DNA of 36,952 bases from contig JAOPYO010000207.1 of assembly GCA_025964575.1 (NCBI GenBank), forward strand, positions 1 to 36,952, read 5' to 3'. Made by a program: the position numbers and the translations under genes. The stretch is from Actinomycetes bacterium (GTDB taxonomy: Bacteria > Actinomycetota > Actinomycetes > Streptosporangiales > Streptosporangiaceae). The notes beneath the pieces were generated by a model, which saw nothing but the letters and a program-made list of their open reading frames with translations, searched no databases and was not told the origin of the DNA. This document shows positions 24,933-32,605 of the stretch, one piece after another; within the stretch, counting starts at the first letter, position 1; each line of letters opens with the position of its first letter.

Positions 24933-26093
24933 TCAGGAAGTCGTCGGGGTTGGCTTGGGGCCGGTGGCGCGGAGCGAGCCGATCCTCGACAGTGCCTCGA
25001 ACCAAAACGGGGCTCCGAACGAGACGCCGAAGGCGGTCAGAAGCCAGCCCATGATCTTGAGGATCACGTCGGAGGCCCCGGTGTGGCCGCCATTGGTGAG
25101 GCGAAAACAGCGCCCGAGGTCGCTCGTCCTGCAGCCGTCCGGCCACCAGATCGGCAGGCCATCGGCGCTCAGCCTGGTCAGCTCCTGGTCGGCGCAGGCG
25201 GCCCGGTCGGGCACGCTCTGGCAGAGGCTGCCGGTGTTGGCCTGGGCGATCACGGCCTGCCGGACCGCCTGGCCGAGATAGAGGTCATGGGCCACCTGGA
25301 GGGTGTCCACGTTGGCCAGGACGGCGATGAACAGACCGGTGGCGAACACCACCGCCCGGGTCCAGCGCTTGTACCAGCCGGAGACCCGCTGCATCTGGTC
25401 GTCGTACCACTCCTCGAGCAGTTTCTCGAAGGTCGCGACGTTGCCCTGGGCGCGCTTGAGGAGCGCGAGGAGGCTCTTCTTGGCGGGCAGGCCGTCCGGC
25501 AGGCTCTCCGCGGTCGTACGGACCGTCTCGAGTGAGGTCCGGCCGTCCGCGTCCGGGACCAGCGTGTCGATCATGGCACGGGCGAACGACTGCGGGGATA
25601 CATAGGAGGGATTGCTGACGCCGCCGCGACCACGCCACAGACCCCGGCGGGTCTGCAATGACTGGAGCAGTGGATGCCCGAAGAGCGCCATGGTCATCCC
25701 GCCGGTCTTCACCACCTTCTCAGCCGAGCCGGTCGACTGAGCGAGATCGTTGACCGCCTTTGCGGCGGCGGCCGTCTTCTCCGGCTCCTTCACACTCTGT
25801 GAGAGTTTGGCTTCGGCGGGCAGCCCGGCAGGCTCGGCGACGAGGCTGTCGGCCGTGGCGGCCGGAGGGTTGCCCGGCATGTCGAAGACCTGGGCGGCCT
25901 CACTGTCGAGCATCCGGGTCGACGCGCCCGCCGCAGACCGGTCCAGCATCAGCCGCAGCCCGCTGAGCAGGAACTTCGACCGCATCTGCAGGCGGCTCGA
26001 GAGCGCCTCACAGAGAGCAGAACAAAACACAGAGAGCAGGGCGAATTGGAGGACCAGTCCGACCGCGGTCTCAAACACCGCAGAACCAGGCAT
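24933..26093 (-). CDS. Multi-pass membrane protein of unknown function
   Basis: A 386-residue protein not assigned to a named family. An N-terminal membrane segment (about 5-28, TAVGLVLQFALLSVFCSALCEALSSRL) is followed by RSKFLLSGLRLML. The middle is a long soluble stretch of about 190 residues rich in Ala and Lys, then EEWYDDQMQRVSGWYKRW leads into a second membrane segment (VVFATGLFIAVLANVDTL). A last one (ILKIMGWLLTAFGVSFGAPFW) precedes FEALSRIGSLRATG. The DDQMxRVxGWYKR and GAPFWFxxLSRxGxLR blocks look like conserved motifs. ATG 26093 lies 8 bases after TACCTT; TTG 26102 is an alternative start. It is transcribed alone. Confidence 0.78.
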   Translation of the reverse strand: MPGSAVFETAVGLVLQFALLSVFCSALCEALSSRLQMRSKFLLSGLRLMLDRSAAGASTRMLDSEAAQVFDMPGNPPAATADSLVAEPAGLPAEAKLSQSVKEPEKTAAAAKAVNDLAQSTGSAEKVVKTGGMTMALFGHPLLQSLQTRRGLWRGRGGVSNPSYVSPQSFARAMIDTLVPDADGRTSLETVRTTAESLPDGLPAKKSLLALLKRAQGNVATFEKLLEEWYDDQMQRVSGWYKRWTRAVVFATGLFIAVLANVDTLQVAHDLYLGQAVRQAVIAQANTGSLCQSVPDRAACADQELTRLSADGLPIWWPDGCRTSDLGRCFRLTNGGHTGASDVILKIMGWLLTAFGVSFGAPFWFEALSRIGSLRATGPKPTPTTS

Positions 26094-26184
26094 GGTGCCC
26101 AAAGGTAGTGGTGATCAGTCCGTCCCGCCGGAGAATCGGAACCTTCAGCGGTGGCGCGGCTCCGACGTGGCCTGCCCGCGAGAT

Positions 26185-26219
26185 TTAGACGCGTCGTTAA
26201 CGGCATTACGGTCCGGGGT
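26185..26219 (+). promoter_or_regulatory. Leaderless promoter of the membrane protein gene at 26220
   Basis: TTAGAC (26185-26190) as -35, a 16-base spacer, TACGGT (26207-26212) as -10, then seven bases to ATG 26220. This pairing was used to choose the start. Confidence 0.45.
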
Positions 26220-26765
26220 ATGAGCCCTGGCGTGCGGCTGATGCCGCCTGGCGGAGTCACCGAAGCTGGACGGACGCGGATGAGCGATGTGGCGGCGCGT
26301 GTCGACTACGTCGGTGCGGTGTACGGGTCGCTGCTCGCTGCGTCCGTGGTCGCCGGGGCCAGTCCCTCGACGGACCCGCCATCGCCCGCGGCGCTGATGA
26401 CGGTGCTGCTCGCCACGGGGGTCGTGTTCTGGCTGGCGCACGTCTACGCCCGGCTGATCGGTGATCGCGAACGGGACACGGAGATCGGCTGGAGGCAGGT
26501 GCGATCGGTCGGCACCTTCGAGTGGCCGATAGCCGAAGCCGCCATCCCACCGGCAGTCGTGGCGGCCGTCGGATGGGTGCTGGGCCTGTCGGATTCGACC
26601 ACGGCCTGGGCCGCTCTCCTCGTCGCGGTCGCCGGGCAGGCGGGATGGGGCATGGTCGCCGCCGCCCGGGTCGGCGCGCCCCGCCGGATCGTCGTCGTGT
26701 CGGGCCTGGCCAACGTGTTCCTGGGATTGATCGTCGTCGCTCTCAAAGCCCTGCTCGCACACTGA
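26220..26765 (+). CDS. Small integral membrane protein, unknown function
   Basis: A 181-residue protein with four likely membrane segments: VGAVYGSLLAASVVAGA, AALMTVLLATGVVFWLAHVYARL, IPPAVVAAVGWVLG with the adjoining AAWLLVAVAG-like stretch, and VVSGLANVFLGLIVVALKAL. Between segments two and three is IGDRERDTEIGWRQVRSVGTFEWP, a charged loop. I do not recognise the family. ATG 26220 is preferred over 26280 because of a well-placed -10 box; the later ATG would still leave the whole membrane core. It is divergent from the membrane protein at 24933 across a 126-base gap. Confidence 0.7.
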   Translation: MSPGVRLMPPGGVTEAGRTRMSDVAARVDYVGAVYGSLLAASVVAGASPSTDPPSPAALMTVLLATGVVFWLAHVYARLIGDRERDTEIGWRQVRSVGTFEWPIAEAAIPPAVVAAVGWVLGLSDSTTAWAALLVAVAGQAGWGMVAAARVGAPRRIVVVSGLANVFLGLIVVALKALLAH

Positions 26766-26801
26766 TCTCCAGGCCCCGGCCGTCCGCGGCTCTCCCGAGT
26801 G

Positions 26802-27764
26802 TTAGCGGCTCGGGTCCAGGACGAGTTTGCCGCTGGTGCGGCGGGCGCGCAGGTCCTCGTGGGCCTGGCGGACCTCGGACATGCCGTACTCGCCGCCCGG
26901 CACGACCCGCAGGGTGCCATCGGCGACCAGGCCGAAGAGTTCGGTGAGCGCCGCCCCCATCACGTCGCCGGGCAGCCGGAAGACGTGTGGCAGCCACATG
27001 CCCGCGATCGTGGTGGAGTGCGCCATGAGGTTCCCTGCCTGGACCGGCGACGGGGGAGTGCGGGAGGCCATGCCGTAGAAGGCGAGCCGGCCGAACGGGG
27101 CCAGCGCCTTGAGGCTCTGGTCGGTGACCGAGCCGCCGGTCATCTCCAGGACGATGTCGACGCGTTTACCGCCGTTGGCCTCGATCAGCGCCTCTTTCAT
27201 GTCGGGCGCGTTGGCGTCGACGGCGACGTCGGCGCCGAGTTCCAGGGCGAGCTCGCGCTTCTCCTGGCTGGAGGCGGTGGCGATGATCCGGCCCGCACCC
27301 CAGGCCTTGGCGAGCTGGACGGCCAGGGTGCCGACCCCTCCCGCGGCGGCGTGGACCACGACGGACTCGCCCGGCTCGAGGTGGACGCTCTTGCGGAGCA
27401 GCAGCCAGGCGGTGGCGCCCTGCACGACCAGGCCGAGGGCGGTGGCGTCGTCCACGGCGTCGGGCACGTCCCAGGCCATCGCCTCGACCACCAGCGCCCG
27501 CTCCGCGTAGCCCCCGCCGCCGGTCAGCGCGACCACCCGGCGTCCGTCAGGCGTACGGCCGACGACCTCTCCGCCGGGCACCATCGGCAGCGTGGACTCC
27601 GACAGATAGGTGTTCTCGGCCTGGTGGGTGTCTGCGTAGTTGATGCCGGCCCTGCCCACCTCGACCAACAGCTGGCCGGGACCCGGCACCGGGTCGGGCA
27701 GCTCGGTGAGTTTCAGGACCTCGGGGCCGCCGAACTCGGTGATCTGAATGGCTCGCATGCTCAT
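26802..27764 (-). CDS. Quinone oxidoreductase-like zinc-independent MDR dehydrogenase
   Basis: A 320-residue medium-chain dehydrogenase/reductase. MRAIQITEFGGPEVLKL...PGPGQLLVEVGRAGINYADTH is the QOR N-terminus, and VVVHAAAGGVGTLAVQLAKAWGA is the NADP(H)-binding Rossmann loop. The zinc-ligand cysteines of alcohol dehydrogenases are absent, as in NADPH:quinone reductases and enoyl reductases of the group. The ATG overlaps the stop of the SDR gene (ATGA on the minus strand), so the two reductases are co-expressed. Next to an acyl-CoA dehydrogenase, it may reduce an unsaturated or carbonyl intermediate; that is inference. Confidence 0.88.
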   Translation of the reverse strand: MSMRAIQITEFGGPEVLKLTELPDPVPGPGQLLVEVGRAGINYADTHQAENTYLSESTLPMVPGGEVVGRTPDGRRVVALTGGGGYAERALVVEAMAWDVPDAVDDATALGLVVQGATAWLLLRKSVHLEPGESVVVHAAAGGVGTLAVQLAKAWGAGRIIATASSQEKRELALELGADVAVDANAPDMKEALIEANGGKRVDIVLEMTGGSVTDQSLKALAPFGRLAFYGMASRTPPSPVQAGNLMAHSTTIAGMWLPHVFRLPGDVMGAALTELFGLVADGTLRVVPGGEYGMSEVRQAHEDLRARRTSGKLVLDPSR

Positions 27765-28561
27765 GCCTCCTGCTCATTCTGGCCGGGTGACCCCCCGGGC
27801 TCCCCGCGCTCCGTGGCGGCGACGCGGGGGCCGGGAACGCCCCGGAAACGGAAGGGTTCGGACGTGCGGCCGGGCACGACGTACCAGCACTCACCGGCGC
27901 GGCCGGCGGCCAGAATGGCCATGAAGGCCTCGACGACCGTGTCGACCTCGAGGATGGGGAAGCCGGTCTCGTCGAGCCGCGACCTGAGCGGAACGAGGAT
28001 GTCGGTGTCGGCGTACGACGGGCAGAGCGCGTTGACCCGGATGCCCTCGTTCTCGTGGGCCGGGCCGAGGGCCCTGACCAGCCCGACCACCGCGGCCTTG
28101 TTGGCACCGTAGATCGGATCGAAGGGGGCGGCGGTGAGCCCGGCCATGCTGGCGGTGGCGATGATGTCGCCGCCACCGCGGGCGCGCAGGGCCGGCAGCG
28201 CCGCGTGCACCCCGTACACCACACCGTCGAGGTTGATGGCCATCGCCCGCCGGTAGGCGGCCGGATCGAAGTCGGTGTCCAGGTCGCAGCCGGTGGCCAC
28301 GCCCGCGTTGAGGAACGCGAGGTCCAGACCGCCGAAGGCGGTCACGGCCGCCGCGACGGCGGCTTCGCACTGGGCGGGCTCCCGGACGTCGCAGCGCACG
28401 AAGACCCCGCTCAGCTCGGCGGCCAGCGCCGTACCCGCCTCGACGTCCACGTCGGCGAGGACCACCCGCGCGCCTTCCCCGGCCAGACGGCGGGCTACCG
28501 CCGCGCCGATGCCGTTCGAGCCGCCGGTGATCAGCGCGACCTTGCCCTCGTACGACTCCAT
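27761..28561 (-). CDS. Short-chain dehydrogenase/reductase (SDR)
   Basis: A 266-residue classical SDR. The cofactor motif is ALITGGSNGIGAAVARRLAGEG (TGxxxGxG), Asp after the second strand (VVLADVDVE) favours NAD(H), then the NAG motif AFLNAGVATG, the catalytic Ser in ATASMAGLTAA and the YGANK motif with Tyr and Lys. It oxidises or reduces a hydroxyl/keto group of an unknown substrate. AGAGGAGAG precedes the ATG at 28561. It opens a two-gene minus-strand operon and faces the acyl-CoA dehydrogenase gene across a short regulatory gap with a strong palindrome. Confidence 0.9.
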   Translation of the reverse strand: MESYEGKVALITGGSNGIGAAVARRLAGEGARVVLADVDVEAGTALAAELSGVFVRCDVREPAQCEAAVAAAVTAFGGLDLAFLNAGVATGCDLDTDFDPAAYRRAMAINLDGVVYGVHAALPALRARGGGDIIATASMAGLTAAPFDPIYGANKAAVVGLVRALGPAHENEGIRVNALCPSYADTDILVPLRSRLDETGFPILEVDTVVEAFMAILAAGRAGECWYVVPGRTSEPFRFRGVPGPRVAATERGEPGGSPGQNEQEA

Positions 28562-28617
28562 GCGACTCTCCTCTGGAAAGGTTGAGAGGTGGGAAGTTTG
28601 AGAGTTCCTAGAAGGTT

Positions 28618-28637
28618 ACTGACGGGTCAGTTACTAT
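28618..28637 (+). promoter_or_regulatory. TetR-type operator and -10 box between the SDR and acyl-CoA dehydrogenase genes
   Basis: ACTGACGGGTCAGT (28618-28631) is a palindrome with perfect 6-base arms around GG. TACTAT (28632-28637) directly abuts it as a -10 box and lies 6 bases before GTG 28644. A repressor bound here would block the dehydrogenase-tetR promoter, and it lies close enough to affect the divergent SDR operon. Confidence 0.6.
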
Positions 28638-28643
28638 AGCCCA

Positions 28644-29861
28644 GTGGACTTCGAATTGAGCACGCGCGCCCAGGACCATTTGGACCGGCTGCAGGACTTC
28701 ATGGACTCCCACATCTACCCTGCCGAGCCGGTGTACGCCGACCAGCGGCGCGAGCTCACCGCCGCCGGGAACGAGCACCAGGTGCCGCCCGTCGTCGAGG
28801 AACTCAAGGTGGAGGCCCGTAAGCGCGGTCTCTGGAACCTGTTCCTGCCCGATGCGGGCGACCACGGCCTGTCGGTGACGGACTACGCGTCGCTGGCCGA
28901 GCTGACCGGCCGTTCTCCCCATCTCGCCCCCGAAGCGATCAACTGCGCCGCCCCGGACACCGGCAACATGGAGGTGCTGCATCTGTTCGGGACACCCGAG
29001 CAGAAGGAGCGCTGGCTGAACCCGCTGCTGGATGGCGAGATCCGCAGCTGCTTCGGCATGACCGAGCCGGACGTCGCCAGCTCCGATGCGACCAACATCG
29101 CCACCCGGATCGAGCGGGACGGCGACCACTACGTGATCAATGGCCACAAGTGGTGGATCAGTGGCTCGGCGGATCCCCGTTGCAAGATCATGATCTTGAT
29201 GGGAAAGACCAGCCCCGAGGGCCATCCGTACCTCCAGCAGTCCATGGTGCTGGTCCCGCTCGACACCCCCGGAGTGCGGATCGTCCGTCCGCTGCCCGTC
29301 TTCGGCTACTCCGACCAGCACGGGCACTGTGAGATCACGCTGACCGACGTACGCGTCCCGGTGATCAACCTCATCGGCGAGGAGGGCGGCGGCTTCGCCA
29401 TCGCCCAGGCCCGGCTGGGACCCGGCCGCATCCACCACTGCATGCGGGCGATCGGCATGGCCGAGCGTGCGCTGGAGCTGATGTGCTCCCGGGCCAGCGG
29501 GCGAGTCGCCTTCGGCAAGGAGCTCGCCCGCCAGGGCGTCATCCAGGAGTGGATCGCGGAGTCGCGGATGGCCATCGAGCAGGCCCGGCTGCTCACCCTC
29601 AAGACCGCCTGGCTGATCGACCGGTACGGGCCGAAGGGCGCCCGCAAGGAGGTCGCCGCGATCAAGGTCATCGCCCCCCGGATCGCACTCGAGGTGGTCG
29701 ACAGGGCGATCCAGGTGCACGGCGCCGCCGGCGTCAGCGACGATACCCCGCTGGCCGCGATGTGGGCGGGCCTGCGTACGCTCCGGCTGGCCGACGGGCC
29801 CGACGAGGTACACGTACGATCCGTGGCCCGCGCCGAACTCGCTCCGTACCTGGGCAGTTGA
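28644..29861 (+). CDS. Acyl-CoA dehydrogenase, ACAD10/11-like
   Basis: A 405-residue FAD enzyme that introduces a 2,3-double bond in an acyl-CoA. The FAD/substrate block is CFGMTEPDVASSDATNIATRIERDGDHYVINGHKWWISG, and the C-terminal part has RAFGK-like RVAFGKELARQGVIQEWIAESRM and HGAAGVSDDTPLAAMWAGLRTLRLADGPDEVH. The ADGPDEVH end is typical of the long ACAD10/11-type branch rather than the short-chain YEGT type. Start GTG 28644 follows a -10 box by six bases. The stop overlaps the tetR TTG start, so enzyme and regulator are coupled. Confidence 0.92.
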   Translation: MDFELSTRAQDHLDRLQDFMDSHIYPAEPVYADQRRELTAAGNEHQVPPVVEELKVEARKRGLWNLFLPDAGDHGLSVTDYASLAELTGRSPHLAPEAINCAAPDTGNMEVLHLFGTPEQKERWLNPLLDGEIRSCFGMTEPDVASSDATNIATRIERDGDHYVINGHKWWISGSADPRCKIMILMGKTSPEGHPYLQQSMVLVPLDTPGVRIVRPLPVFGYSDQHGHCEITLTDVRVPVINLIGEEGGGFAIAQARLGPGRIHHCMRAIGMAERALELMCSRASGRVAFGKELARQGVIQEWIAESRMAIEQARLLTLKTAWLIDRYGPKGARKEVAAIKVIAPRIALEVVDRAIQVHGAAGVSDDTPLAAMWAGLRTLRLADGPDEVHVRSVARAELAPYLGS

Positions 29862-30511
29862 CCAGCGAAGGCACGGCCCGCCGGCGGCTGACGCACGCGC
29901 TGCGTCGCGAGCAGCTCCTCACCGCGGCCCTCGGCGAGTTCGGGCGGCGCGGCTTCCATCTGACTCAGATGGAGCATGTGGCGACGGCCGCCGACGTGTC
30001 CAAGGCACTGCTCTACCAGCACTTCGACTCCAAGGAGGAGCTGTTCGCCGAGGTCACCTCGATGGTCGTCGGCGAGGTCTCCGAGCGCATGAACGTCGCC
30101 GTCCGCGCGGCGGAAGGCTCACTGGACCGGGTTCGCGCCATCGTGCGGGTGCTGTTCGAGTACGCCACCCTCGAGCCCGAGGCGTGGGCGCTGATCGTGC
30201 GCCATCTCGACAAGCCCGAGGTCGGGATGGAGCTGCGGGAGCTTCGCGACCGGCTCGGAGAGTCCTTCACCGACCTGCTAATGATCAATCGGCGGGCCGA
30301 CCCGGCCATGACGCCGTCCGCGCTGGCGGCGACCGAGCGGCGGGTCCGGCTGATGGTGCCCCTGGTCTACGGGTCGCTGCTCTCACTGGTGTCCTGGTGG
30401 CTGGAGCATCCCGACACGCCACGGGACAGGGCGGAGTCGATGGCAGTGGAGTTCATCTGGCTGGGCCTGGACCGGCTCCGGACCGGCGAACGCCTGAGCC
30501 CCCGTATATAG
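29858..30511 (+). CDS. TetR/AcrR family transcriptional regulator
   Basis: A 217-residue regulator. The N-terminal HTH reads REQLLTAALGEFGRRGFHLTQMEHVATAADVSKALLYQHFDSKEELFAEV, the standard TetR pattern; the rest is a helical ligand domain with no recognisable ligand motif. The start is TTG 29858, overlapping the acyl-CoA dehydrogenase stop as TTGA; no ATG or GTG is near enough. By position it should bind the palindrome at 28618-28631, repressing its own operon and perhaps the divergent SDR/QOR pair, with an acyl-CoA as a likely inducer (inference). Confidence 0.88.
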   Translation: MTSEGTARRRLTHALRREQLLTAALGEFGRRGFHLTQMEHVATAADVSKALLYQHFDSKEELFAEVTSMVVGEVSERMNVAVRAAEGSLDRVRAIVRVLFEYATLEPEAWALIVRHLDKPEVGMELRELRDRLGESFTDLLMINRRADPAMTPSALAATERRVRLMVPLVYGSLLSLVSWWLEHPDTPRDRAESMAVEFIWLGLDRLRTGERLSPRI

Positions 30512-30587
30512 CGGTTGATGCCGACATGGAGAGCTGCCTGACGCGCCTCCGGTACGACGCAAAGATCACGCAGAGGGTGCGCTCTCG

Positions 30588-31670
30588 TCAGCGGAGCGGC
30601 GTCGCGGGCGGGTGAACGAGGGTCACGTCCGCGGTGCGGCCCAGGGTGATGCGGGCCAGATTCGCCAGTGACTCGGTGCCGGGGGAATAGTAGCCTCCAT
30701 GGCCCTGCGCGGCGCCCGTGGTGAATACCCGGGCGCCGAAGCCCGGCGTGATGGGGTCGGTCTCGTGTCCGTAGCCGCCGAGGCGGACGTGCGGGGTCAG
30801 CCCGATCGGGTCGTCGGAGACCCGTGCCGCCCAGATGCGGGCGCGGGTCCGCAGATCTACGGCGGAGACGGCGTCCATCCCGGGGGAGGCCAGCGCCACC
30901 ACGTCATCGGCGCGGCCACCGGCCTGCAGGGCATGGCCGCAGACGACGGTGCCGTAGCTATGGCCGATCAGGGTGATCCGGGCCTTGCGCGGCAGATCGT
31001 TCAGGAAGCCGGTGAGGGCGGGTGCCCCGGCGACCGCCCGCTCGGACCGGGCGGCCTGGCGGTCGATGCCCTCCGGGGCGTCGTAGCCGAGCCAGACGAC
31101 CACGGCCGTGCCGGTTCCGGGAGAGAGCCGGCCCATCTCGGCCCGCAGTGCCTGGGCGGCGACGACCGGGTTGGCGTTCTTCTGCCCGGACGTGTGCGCG
31201 TCGGTGCGCATGACCTTGTCGAGATCCCAGCCGCTGCCGGGCACGATCACGGCGACGTGCCGGGCGGTGGCGAGATCGCCGAAGACCTCGACGACGTGTC
31301 CGTCGCCCCGTGGGTCGTATCCCAGCAGGCGTCCCAGCGTCCGCTGCCGCGCCGAGCCGGCGTTGGCGGCGTACCGGAGCTCGTAGGGGGCGCCCTCGAG
31401 GTTGCCGACGACGCCGGGGACGCGAACGGCCAGTTGCCGCTGCTGGCCGTCGGTGAGGCCGGCGAAGAACTCGGCCACCTGCCGCGGCGACGCGGCGGTG
31501 AGGTCGGGGGCGGGCAGGCCGGGCGCCACCGCGGCCACTGAGGCGCGCCATCCCGCCGCGCCGGGCAGGCCGATGATGGCATGATGCGGATCGCCACCGG
31601 TCAGCCACGCGCCGGCCGTGGTGCAGGACGAGAGGACTCCGCTGAGGGCGAGAGCCTTGAGGATCTTCAC
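30588..31670 (-). CDS. Lipoprotein alpha/beta hydrolase, DUF1023 family
   Basis: A protein of about 360 residues. GTG 31670 gives MKILKALALSGVLSSC, a lipoprotein signal with lipobox LSSC, so it is probably anchored outside the membrane; GTG 31685 would add five residues. The hydrolase part carries AVIVPGSGWDLDK, VVVWLGYDAPEG, the nucleophile elbow ITLIGHSYGTVVCG, an acid in RVSDDPIG and a His in AAQGHGGYYSPG, which is the DUF1023 arrangement. Substrate is unknown. An inverted repeat CACGGACCGTG at 31683-31693 lies at the 5' end and may be regulatory. Confidence 0.82.
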   Translation of the reverse strand: MKILKALALSGVLSSCTTAGAWLTGGDPHHAIIGLPGAAGWRASVAAVAPGLPAPDLTAASPRQVAEFFAGLTDGQQRQLAVRVPGVVGNLEGAPYELRYAANAGSARQRTLGRLLGYDPRGDGHVVEVFGDLATARHVAVIVPGSGWDLDKVMRTDAHTSGQKNANPVVAAQALRAEMGRLSPGTGTAVVVWLGYDAPEGIDRQAARSERAVAGAPALTGFLNDLPRKARITLIGHSYGTVVCGHALQAGGRADDVVALASPGMDAVSAVDLRTRARIWAARVSDDPIGLTPHVRLGGYGHETDPITPGFGARVFTTGAAQGHGGYYSPGTESLANLARITLGRTADVTLVHPPATPLR

Positions 31671-31917
31671 GCTGAACGATGTCACGGACCGTGATACGGC
31701 CCCGATATCGCCCGCGAAGTGCCGTCGAGGGGCCTGCTTCGAGGTATGACGAGGACTCAGTGTAACCAACTGGGGGGTCACCGGCCGTCAGACTGCGATC
31801 GAAATGATCGTGCGGTGCATCACGGCGTACATGCCCTTCAGATGGCTCTTCGGGGGAAGGAAGTTCGGCACAGAGTACGACAACGAGGCAACAGGTTTGC
31901 GCGAAAGAGCCGCGAAG

Positions 31918-32604
31918 CTATCCGGCGAGACCGTTCTCGTACGCATAAACGACCGCCTGAGTGCGGTCACGCAAGCCTAGCTTGGTCAGTACGTGGCCGA
32001 CATGTGTCTTGACCGTTTGCTCGGCCAGAAAGAGCTCACCGGCGATCTCGGAGTTGGACAGCCCGCGGGCGATCAGCCGCAGCACGTCGAGCTCCCGCGG
32101 GGTCAGTGAGGCGGTTGCGGCCGGGCTGGGCCGTTCGTGCCGGCGGCGCCGGGCGAAGTCGCCGATGAGCCGGCGGGTGATCGACGGGGCCAGCAGGGCG
32201 TCGCCGCCCGCCACGACTCGGACGCCGGTGATGAGGTCGTTGGCCGAGGCGTCCTTCAGCAGGAAGCCGCTGGCCCCCGCGCCGAGCGCCTCGTAGACGT
32301 ACTCATCCAGGTCGAAGGTGGTCAGGACGAGCACCTTCGGCCCCGGCCCGGACTCCTGGTCCGGCTGCGACACGGGGTCGCCGATGATCTCCGCAGTGGC
32401 GGCCAGCCCATCCATCACCGGCATCCGGATGTCCATGACCACGACGTCGGGGTGCAGCTCCCTGGTCAGGTCCACCGCCTCGCGGCCGTTGCCGGCCTGG
32501 CCCACCACATCGATATCGGGGGCCGAGGACAGGAGCGATGCCAGCCCGTCCCGGATCATCACCTGGTCGTCGGCGATCAGTACACGTATGGTCACCACGG
32601 TCAC
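31918..32604 (-). CDS. NarL/LuxR-type response regulator
   Basis: A 228-residue two-domain response regulator. The receiver has VLIADDQVMIRDG, the phospho-acceptor Asp58 in DVVVMDIRMP and the conserved Lys in GFLLKDASANDL. The C-terminal HTH is SLTPRELDVLRLIARGLSNSEIAGELFLAEQTVKTHVGHVLTKLGLRDRTQAV, a GerE/LuxR DNA-binding domain. It has an insert of about 11 residues (SQPDQESGPGP) before the fourth receiver strand. GTG 32604 starts one base after the kinase stop; GTG 32598 or 32595 would also fit. It works with the kinase encoded just upstream. Confidence 0.92.
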   Translation of the reverse strand: MTVVTIRVLIADDQVMIRDGLASLLSSAPDIDVVGQAGNGREAVDLTRELHPDVVVMDIRMPVMDGLAATAEIIGDPVSQPDQESGPGPKVLVLTTFDLDEYVYEALGAGASGFLLKDASANDLITGVRVVAGGDALLAPSITRRLIGDFARRRRHERPSPAATASLTPRELDVLRLIARGLSNSEIAGELFLAEQTVKTHVGHVLTKLGLRDRTQAVVYAYENGLAG

Positions 32605-32605
32605 T

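Noticed and set aside
31671..31917. 247-base gap between the DUF1023 gene and the response regulator gene; a plus ORF from 31805 was considered.
   Set aside because: The ORF runs antisense into the regulator gene with poor codon bias. Apart from CACGGACCGTG at 31683-31693 I see nothing in the gap.
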